This document shows positions 6,910 through 10,600 of a stretch of 10,600 nucleotides of DNA, one piece after another (position 1 is the stretch's first letter; every line of letters begins with the position of its first letter). A model generated the notes under the pieces. It did no database searches. It worked only from the letters and a program-made list of their open reading frames with translations, and was not told where the DNA came from. Location of the stretch: positions 54,960 to 65,559 of the forward strand of contig DCHG01000019.1 in NCBI GenBank assembly GCA_002315595.1, given 5' to 3'. This stretch comes from Clostridiales bacterium UBA1758. Its GTDB lineage: Bacteria > Bacillota > Clostridia > Oscillospirales > UBA1758. Both the position numbers and the translations under genes were made by a program.

Positions 6910-7638
6910 TTATTTTGCACATTCGTAAAGAAATCCGTTTTTGTTACGTTCAACGCGTTTTGCTATGCCGAGTTCAAATAGCAGGGCGAGGGCTTTTCGT
7001 GCTTTGTCGAGCCGCAACTTGGTTGACTTCGCGTAATCTTTTGCCGTGAAGCGATCCGGAAGGTCGGCGGGTAACATCATCATATAATCATCGGTGCAGA
7101 CGAGGTCGATTTCATCGAGAAGTGCGGTCGGGATCCGTTCAAAACGGGAACTTCCGCGCTTTCCGCCATTGCCCCGACCGTTTTTCAATCGGTAGTCATT
7201 CATGTTGAGAAGCACCAGTTTGACCGAAAACCCCGGTTTCCCGATAAAGCCACGGAGGTCATAAAGTTCCGGTATGGCGTCGTAGATCGTGCCGTGTTTC
7301 GGGCTTTTGCGACGGTCGCCGATCGTGCCGGTTTCGGGGTCGATCCACGCGACATATTTTTCAACGGCAATCGGAAAAACGACGGTGACCGTGTGATCTT
7401 GTGTAAAGGTATTCAACTTGTCACGCAGTCGCCATAACGCACGCGTTTGTATTTCGACGATGTGATCGTCGATACAGATGTCTGCAACATATCGACCGAT
7501 TTTAACCTCTGTTTTGGTCAAATCCGGGCAAAAATAGGCTTTTAAGACCGCGTGAAGGCTGTGTTCGCCGAGTGTTCCGATCCCGTTTTCGCCTCTTGAT
7601 TGACGCAAAATTTCGGCAGTGATTGAATTAAAATCCAT
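6910..7638 (-). CDS. Conserved uncharacterised protein; possible PD-(D/E)XK-type nuclease with winged-helix tail
   Basis: The function of this 242-residue cytosolic protein is unknown. It resembles a family of conserved hypothetical proteins I recall from Firmicutes, but I can give no accession. Two parts can be seen. Residues 20-150 carry GEHSLHAVLKAYF (24-36), a strand KIGRYVADICIDD (46-58), then HIVEIQT (59-65), FPIAVEKYVAWIDPETG (88-104) and RRKSPKHG (109-116). The order Glu25, Asp53, Glu62-x-Gln64 is the layout of a PD-(D/E)XK nuclease core with Gln in place of the usual Lys; D...E-x-Q also occurs in CoiA-like proteins. Residues 192-240 look like a winged helix (FTAKDYAK, then a helix with KARKALALLFELGIAKRV and a short hairpin). 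The nuclease reading is inference. The ATG at 7636-7638 has only a weak ribosome site. It is a single-gene transcript, divergent from rbsK and convergent with the DUF624 gene. Confidence 0.75.
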   Translation of the reverse strand: MDFNSITAEILRQSRGENGIGTLGEHSLHAVLKAYFCPDLTKTEVKIGRYVADICIDDHIVEIQTRALWRLRDKLNTFTQDHTVTVVFPIAVEKYVAWIDPETGTIGDRRKSPKHGTIYDAIPELYDLRGFIGKPGFSVKLVLLNMNDYRLKNGRGNGGKRGSSRFERIPTALLDEIDLVCTDDYMMMLPADLPDRFTAKDYAKSTKLRLDKARKALALLFELGIAKRVERNKNGFLYECAK

Positions 7639-7655
7639 TTTCTCAACTCTTTTAA

Positions 7656-7677
7656 TGTAAAGTTATATTGCTTTACA
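7656..7677. promoter_or_regulatory. Operator-like inverted repeat upstream of the putative nuclease gene
   Basis: TGTAAAG (7656-7662) and CTTTACA (7671-7677) form a perfect 7-bp inverted repeat with an 8-bp spacer. It lies 18 bases upstream of the minus-strand start codon and overlaps that gene's likely -10 box (TATAAC on the minus strand, complement of 7662-7667), so a bound protein would block transcription. The regulator is unknown; the geometry fits a dimeric helix-turn-helix repressor. Confidence 0.5.
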
Positions 7678-7705
7678 ATGATAAATAAGGTATTTCGTCC
7701 GAAAG

Positions 7706-7735
7706 TCGATTTGCGATGGACAAATCGAGCATAAT
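7706..7735 (+). promoter_or_regulatory. Probable rbsK promoter/operator with an 8-bp inverted repeat
   Basis: TCGATTTG (7706-7713) and CAAATCGA (7721-7728) form a perfect 8-bp inverted repeat with a 7-bp spacer. A -10-like CATAAT (7730-7735) follows directly, with a weak -35 (TCGATT, 7706-7711) 18 bases before it. The repeat therefore fills the spacer of the likely rbsK promoter, a typical repressor position. The regulator is not identifiable from this window. Confidence 0.5.
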
Positions 7736-7772
7736 TTGATAAAATAAAGAAAAATGAACGGAGTTTTTTTTT

Positions 7773-8678
7773 ATGAAAGTGATCGTTGTTGGAAGTCTGA
7801 ATACGGATATTACGACTTATACGGATCGTTTTCCGGTTGCCGGTGAAACAGTTACGGGCAAGGATGTCCGCATCGGTCCCGGTGGAAAGGGGAGTAATCA
7901 GGCAACTGCCGCCGCAAGAAGCGGTGCGGAGGTCATTATGGTCGGAAAAATCGGAAAAGATGATCTTGCGGCGACGATGAAATCGCATTTTCTTGCCGAA
8001 AAGATGTGTTTGGATTATATCGTCGAAGATGACGGTGCGACAGGTTGCGCGTTGATCGAAGTCGATTCGACGGGGGAAAATCGGATTGTCGTGATCCCCG
8101 GTGCGAACGGTCGACTGTCGGCAGCGGATGTTGATGCGGCGGAGCAGGAATTTACCCATGGCGGTGTGGTGCTGATCCAAAACGAAACGAGCCTTGAATC
8201 GCGTTTGGAAGCGAAAAGGCTCGCCATGAAATACGGTCTGACGATGATCTATAATCCTGCGCCGATGCAGAAGATGCCGAACGGCTTTTTCGAAGGCGTT
8301 GACATTGTCACGCCGAATGAGACCGAGGCGGAATTTTTCACGGGAATTGCCGTCCGAGGGTGCGAAGACGGTATTCGGGCGGCGGAAAAATTCATCGAAC
8401 TCGGCGCAAAAAGCGTCATCATCACCATGGGATCAAAGGGCGCACTGTACTACGACGGTACGCCGATCTTCGTTCCTGCGATGAAGGTCAAAGCCGTCGA
8501 TACGACCGGGGCAGGTGACGCGTTTAACGGCGCTCTCGCCGCCGCTTTGGCAGAAGGAAAAACGATCACGGAAGCGTTGAAATTTGCGGGTGCGGTCGGC
8601 GCGTTGTCCGTCACCAAAGTGGGTGCCGCGACCGCCATGCCTTCAAGAGAAGAAACGGAAGAATTTCTAATAAAATAG
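7773..8678 (+). CDS. rbsK: Ribokinase (PfkB family)
   Basis: This enzyme phosphorylates D-ribose at O5 with ATP, feeding ribose into the pentose phosphate pathway and PRPP synthesis, in the cytosol. The 301-residue length is normal. Visible motifs are the N-terminal VGSLNTDI (6-13), the first PfkB signature region GGKGSNQA (37-44), NPAP (161-164), TPNETEAE (180-187), and the second PfkB signature DTTGAGDAFNG (243-253) with catalytic Asp249. The ending GAATAMPSREE (284-294) is characteristic of ribokinases and separates it from fructokinases and adenosine kinases. The start has GGAG (7760-7763) nine bases upstream. It stands alone: no ribose transporter, RbsD or LacI-type repressor lies beside it in this window. 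It has its own promoter with a palindrome and its own terminator. Ribose specificity is likely but rests on motif resemblance. Confidence 0.92.
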   Translation: MKVIVVGSLNTDITTYTDRFPVAGETVTGKDVRIGPGGKGSNQATAAARSGAEVIMVGKIGKDDLAATMKSHFLAEKMCLDYIVEDDGATGCALIEVDSTGENRIVVIPGANGRLSAADVDAAEQEFTHGGVVLIQNETSLESRLEAKRLAMKYGLTMIYNPAPMQKMPNGFFEGVDIVTPNETEAEFFTGIAVRGCEDGIRAAEKFIELGAKSVIITMGSKGALYYDGTPIFVPAMKVKAVDTTGAGDAFNGALAAALAEGKTITEALKFAGAVGALSVTKVGAATAMPSREETEEFLIK

Positions 8679-8691
8679 CGAATTTTGCATC

Positions 8692-8717
8692 AAAAGCCGA
8701 CGAAATGTCGGCTTTTT
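8692..8717. terminator. Bidirectional intrinsic terminator after rbsK
   Basis: A 10-bp stem (8692-8701 with 8707-8716; core AGCCGAC/GTCGGCT) with loop GAAAT runs into T residues (8713-8717, then GTTTT). On the minus strand the stem ends in TTTTG, so it may also end the convergent regulator gene whose stop is at 8724-8726. Confidence 0.88.
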
Positions 8718-8723
8718 GTTTTA

Positions 8724-9908
8724 TTATGTCTGCGGTGACATCAACCTGGCACAAAGTTCCACAAGTTCCTGCTTTCCGCTTACGCCGAGTTTTTGATAAA
8801 GTTCCTTGTAACGAATTGACACAGTGCGTGAGGAAATATGCAGGGCACGGGCAACGGACATATTCGAATTTTTTTGATACGCAAAGACAAGATAACGGTA
8901 ATCATCCCTAGACAGTGAAACAAAAATTTTGGAACCGTTGTATTTTTCGAAAAACAATGCGATGCTTTTGCTGATGATATTTGAATTGTGCTTTATGGTC
9001 TTCACAAAATCTTCGGGGAAATCGCGCAAGGCGAGATCAAAAGCGTCCTGATAATAGAATTCATAACTTGCCGCGATTAAGAAAAGATGGTGCTCCTTTA
9101 CTATTTTCAGTCCTTCTTTCAGGTGACGAAGCATTTCATCTTGTTTCAAAAGGACATAATATGTTAAAAACAACGCAAAGTGCAACTCGCACGCCTCATA
9201 AAAATAACCGTCTTGTAATAGCAAATGGCAAAGCATTTCGTATGATTCAAAATGAATTTCCGATTGATCCATTGCGTCGATTTTTGACAAGTGGTAGTAC
9301 GATAGATAGGCGATCAAGCCACGAACTGAGGGTGCATAATCATAATTCGTGTCGAATTTCAAATTTTCCGACACCGATTGAAATTGCATGGTGAGCGTGT
9401 GCAGCCACGGCGTGACGACCGACATATCTTTTTTATGGGGAAAATCGTTTGCGAGTTCGAATTGAAGTCGTGCGGAATAATAACCGTAATCATCACCACC
9501 GAAACATTCGATGGAAAGGGAACAGAGGTAAAACAATGATGCAATCCTTATGTAAACACTATCCGATTCCGTTGCCAGTTGATCGAAATGTTTTTTCGCG
9601 GATTTGAATTTGCAGGCATAAAAGTCGAATTCCGCGTTCCGCAATAGTTTTTCTTCTTTATTCAGAGCAGGTGAAAAATTGCATGCGGTATTGTTAATGA
9701 AGAACGGAAAGCGGAAAGTATCCTTTTTCGGTTCGTTTTTTGCCTGACGCGTTCTGCCGTCGATGGGTTTTGCCGACTCTTTCGGGATCAGCCAACTTTT
9801 GCCCATCAGTACGGCACCGTCAATTCGTCCTTCTCTGGCAAGACGGTCGACACGACATTTTCCGATTCCCCAAAGTTGAGCCGCTTCCAAACTTGTTAAA
9901 TAATCCAT
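8724..9908 (-). CDS. Transcriptional regulator with N-terminal HTH and C-terminal LuxR-type HTH
   Basis: The 394-residue protein has a DNA-binding domain at each end. Residues 1-52 (DYLTSLEAAQLWGIGKCRVDRL, then EGRIDGAVLMGKSWLIPK) are a small MerR/excisionase-like winged HTH of a kind common in Clostridia. Residues 331-388 (LSRDDYRYLVFAYQ, then SVARALHISSRTVSIRYKELYQKLGV) are a LuxR/GerE-type HTH. The middle (about 80-325) is helical, rich in Tyr, Phe and Leu, with TPR-like segments such as FDFYACKFKSAKKHFDQLA; I see no receiver or kinase domain, so the signal it senses is unknown. The ATG at 9906-9908 is preceded by GGTGAGG and a good promoter. It is transcribed away from the secreted-protein gene at 10153, which makes that gene a candidate target, though regulators of this shape may act elsewhere. 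Confidence 0.83.
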   Translation of the reverse strand: MDYLTSLEAAQLWGIGKCRVDRLAREGRIDGAVLMGKSWLIPKESAKPIDGRTRQAKNEPKKDTFRFPFFINNTACNFSPALNKEEKLLRNAEFDFYACKFKSAKKHFDQLATESDSVYIRIASLFYLCSLSIECFGGDDYGYYSARLQFELANDFPHKKDMSVVTPWLHTLTMQFQSVSENLKFDTNYDYAPSVRGLIAYLSYYHLSKIDAMDQSEIHFESYEMLCHLLLQDGYFYEACELHFALFLTYYVLLKQDEMLRHLKEGLKIVKEHHLFLIAASYEFYYQDAFDLALRDFPEDFVKTIKHNSNIISKSIALFFEKYNGSKIFVSLSRDDYRYLVFAYQKNSNMSVARALHISSRTVSIRYKELYQKLGVSGKQELVELCARLMSPQT

Positions 9909-9941
9909 TTCCTCACCTTTTTATCTTTTTATACATTGAAA

Positions 9942-9970
9942 ATTATATTATAAATTTGTTGAAAAATCAA
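9942..9970 (-). promoter_or_regulatory. Sigma-A type promoter of the LuxR-type regulator
   Basis: On the minus strand TTGATT (complement of 9965-9970) and a perfect TATAAT (complement of 9942-9947) are 17 bases apart. The leader before the ATG at 9908 would be about 27 bases and includes the GGTGAGG ribosome site. Confidence 0.8.
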
Positions 9971-10078
9971 GCGAAAAATTATGTTTTTGTGCTATTTGAT
10001 CATTATTTTCGACCGGAAGCGAAGCAAAACGAGAATTCGTAAAATACAACCCTAAATCGCGTTTTTCGTTAAAAAGAC

Positions 10079-10107
10079 TTGATTTTTTCTTCGGAATGGA
10101 ATATCAT
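10079..10107 (+). promoter_or_regulatory. Sigma-A type promoter of the secreted-protein gene
   Basis: TTGATT (10079-10084) and TATCAT (10102-10107) are separated by 17 bases. Transcription would start near 10114, and an AAAGGA ribosome site (10137-10142) precedes the ATG at 10153. Its -35 box is the same hexamer as that of the divergent regulator promoter, about 110 bases away. Confidence 0.72.
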
Positions 10108-10152
10108 ATATTAGATAAGTTTTTGGTATATTTTAGAAAGGAAAATTTACTT

Positions 10153-10600
10153 ATGAAAAAGCGTATTTTATCCATGCTCATTGTCATTGCGATGTCGCTT
10201 TCGTTTGTTCCGGCGTTTCAAATCAGCGCCGGTGCGGTTGACGGAGTGACGTTGCTCGTCAATAGCAATGCAACGGATGATTCCGCATCCTATGCAGATA
10301 ATGCGACCTATAAAACCGTCGCGGGTGCATTGGCAAAGGCAAATAACGGCGACACGGTTCAACTTGTCAGCGATGTGGCGGAAAATGTCACCGTCGGTGC
10401 AGAGCAAACGATCACCATCGACCTGAACGGTCATGTGCTTAGCGCATCTTCCGGCAGTGTCATCGTCAACAACGGTAAACTGACGTTGAAGGACACGGCT
10501 ACCACGAATAATACCCACTTTTTCAAAGTTAATACAGATGGTCTGTGGGTGCTGAACGATGCGCTGATTACGGCGGATTATACCCTTGACGGCGCCGAAG
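10153..10600 (+). CDS. Secreted surface protein, N-terminal part (3' end outside window)
   Basis: The frame stays open to the window edge, giving 149 residues. Residues 1-28 are a classic signal peptide: MKKR, a hydrophobic core ILSMLIVIAMSLSFVPAF, and a cleavage region near ISAGA. The mature part begins with GVTLLVNSNATDDSASYADN, then a segment (52-115) with TYKTVAGALAKANNGDTVQLVSDV, ITIDLNGHVLS and GKLTLKD. This pattern, in which a list of coverable intervals leads to short strands ending in N, D or G turns, is common at the start of large Clostridia surface proteins with a right-handed beta-helix (pectate-lyase-like) fold and later Ig-like, InlB-repeat or S-layer modules. Those later domains are outside the window, so the ligand and the mode of surface attachment are unknown. 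The start is supported by the ribosome site at 10137-10142 and the position of the signal peptide. Confidence 0.82.
   Translation, partial: MKKRILSMLIVIAMSLSFVPAFQISAGAVDGVTLLVNSNATDDSASYADNATYKTVAGALAKANNGDTVQLVSDVAENVTVGAEQTITIDLNGHVLSASSGSVIVNNGKLTLKDTATTNNTHFFKVNTDGLWVLNDALITADYTLDGAE

Noticed and set aside
7542..8180. A 212-codon open frame on the minus strand spanning the rbsK start and the divergent gene's start.
   Set aside because: It overlaps two well-supported genes and both promoter regions, and its composition is that of an antisense shadow.

Overview
The window looks like a chromosomal stretch from a Gram-positive, low-to-mid GC bacterium of the class Clostridia, probably an uncultured or gut/rumen-type relative. 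The evidence is: strong Shine-Dalgarno sites of the AGGAGGTGATC type, short AT-rich intergenic regions with canonical sigma-A style promoters, a SpoIIM-like membrane protein next to a Xer recombinase (an arrangement seen in endospore-forming Firmicutes), a DUF624 membrane protein, and a LuxR-type regulator with an N-terminal second DNA-binding domain. I place it no more finely than that. I see no tRNA, rRNA, CRISPR array, insertion sequence or phage gene.

Layout, left to right. (1) Positions 1-3240, plus strand: the 3' part of a glutamine-dependent-type NAD synthase (nadE), nicotinate phosphoribosyltransferase (pncB) and a diacylglycerol/lipid kinase, closely spaced and closed by a clear intrinsic terminator. 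The first two are the entry and exit enzymes of Preiss-Handler NAD salvage. (2) Positions 3241-3533: an AT-rich gap with an imperfect 14-bp repeat and a good promoter (TTGCCA-17-TATTAT). (3) Positions 3534-6903, plus strand: a probable four-gene operon of pyrroline-5-carboxylate reductase (proC), a SpoIIM-like membrane protein, a XerC/XerD tyrosine recombinase and a DUF624-type membrane protein, closed by a hairpin that should work in both directions. (4) Positions 6910-7638, minus strand: a conserved but uncharacterised protein that I read as a possible PD-(D/E)XK-type nuclease with an E-x-Q variant motif, followed by a winged-helix-like tail. (5) A divergent intergenic region (7639-7772) with two separate operator-like inverted repeats, then ribokinase (rbsK, 7773-8678) and a second bidirectional hairpin. 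(6) Positions 8724-9908, minus strand: a 394-residue regulator with a DNA-binding domain at each end and a helical repeat-like middle. It faces away from (7) a secreted surface protein whose N-terminus starts at 10153 and runs off the window. The two genes have separate, divergent promoters.

Most of the window is ordinary housekeeping metabolism and cell biology. The parts worth a second look are the putative nuclease/winged-helix protein, the paired inverted repeats between it and rbsK, the two-headed regulator beside the surface-protein gene, and the periodic repeat upstream of proC. I did not find a clearly novel multi-gene system.
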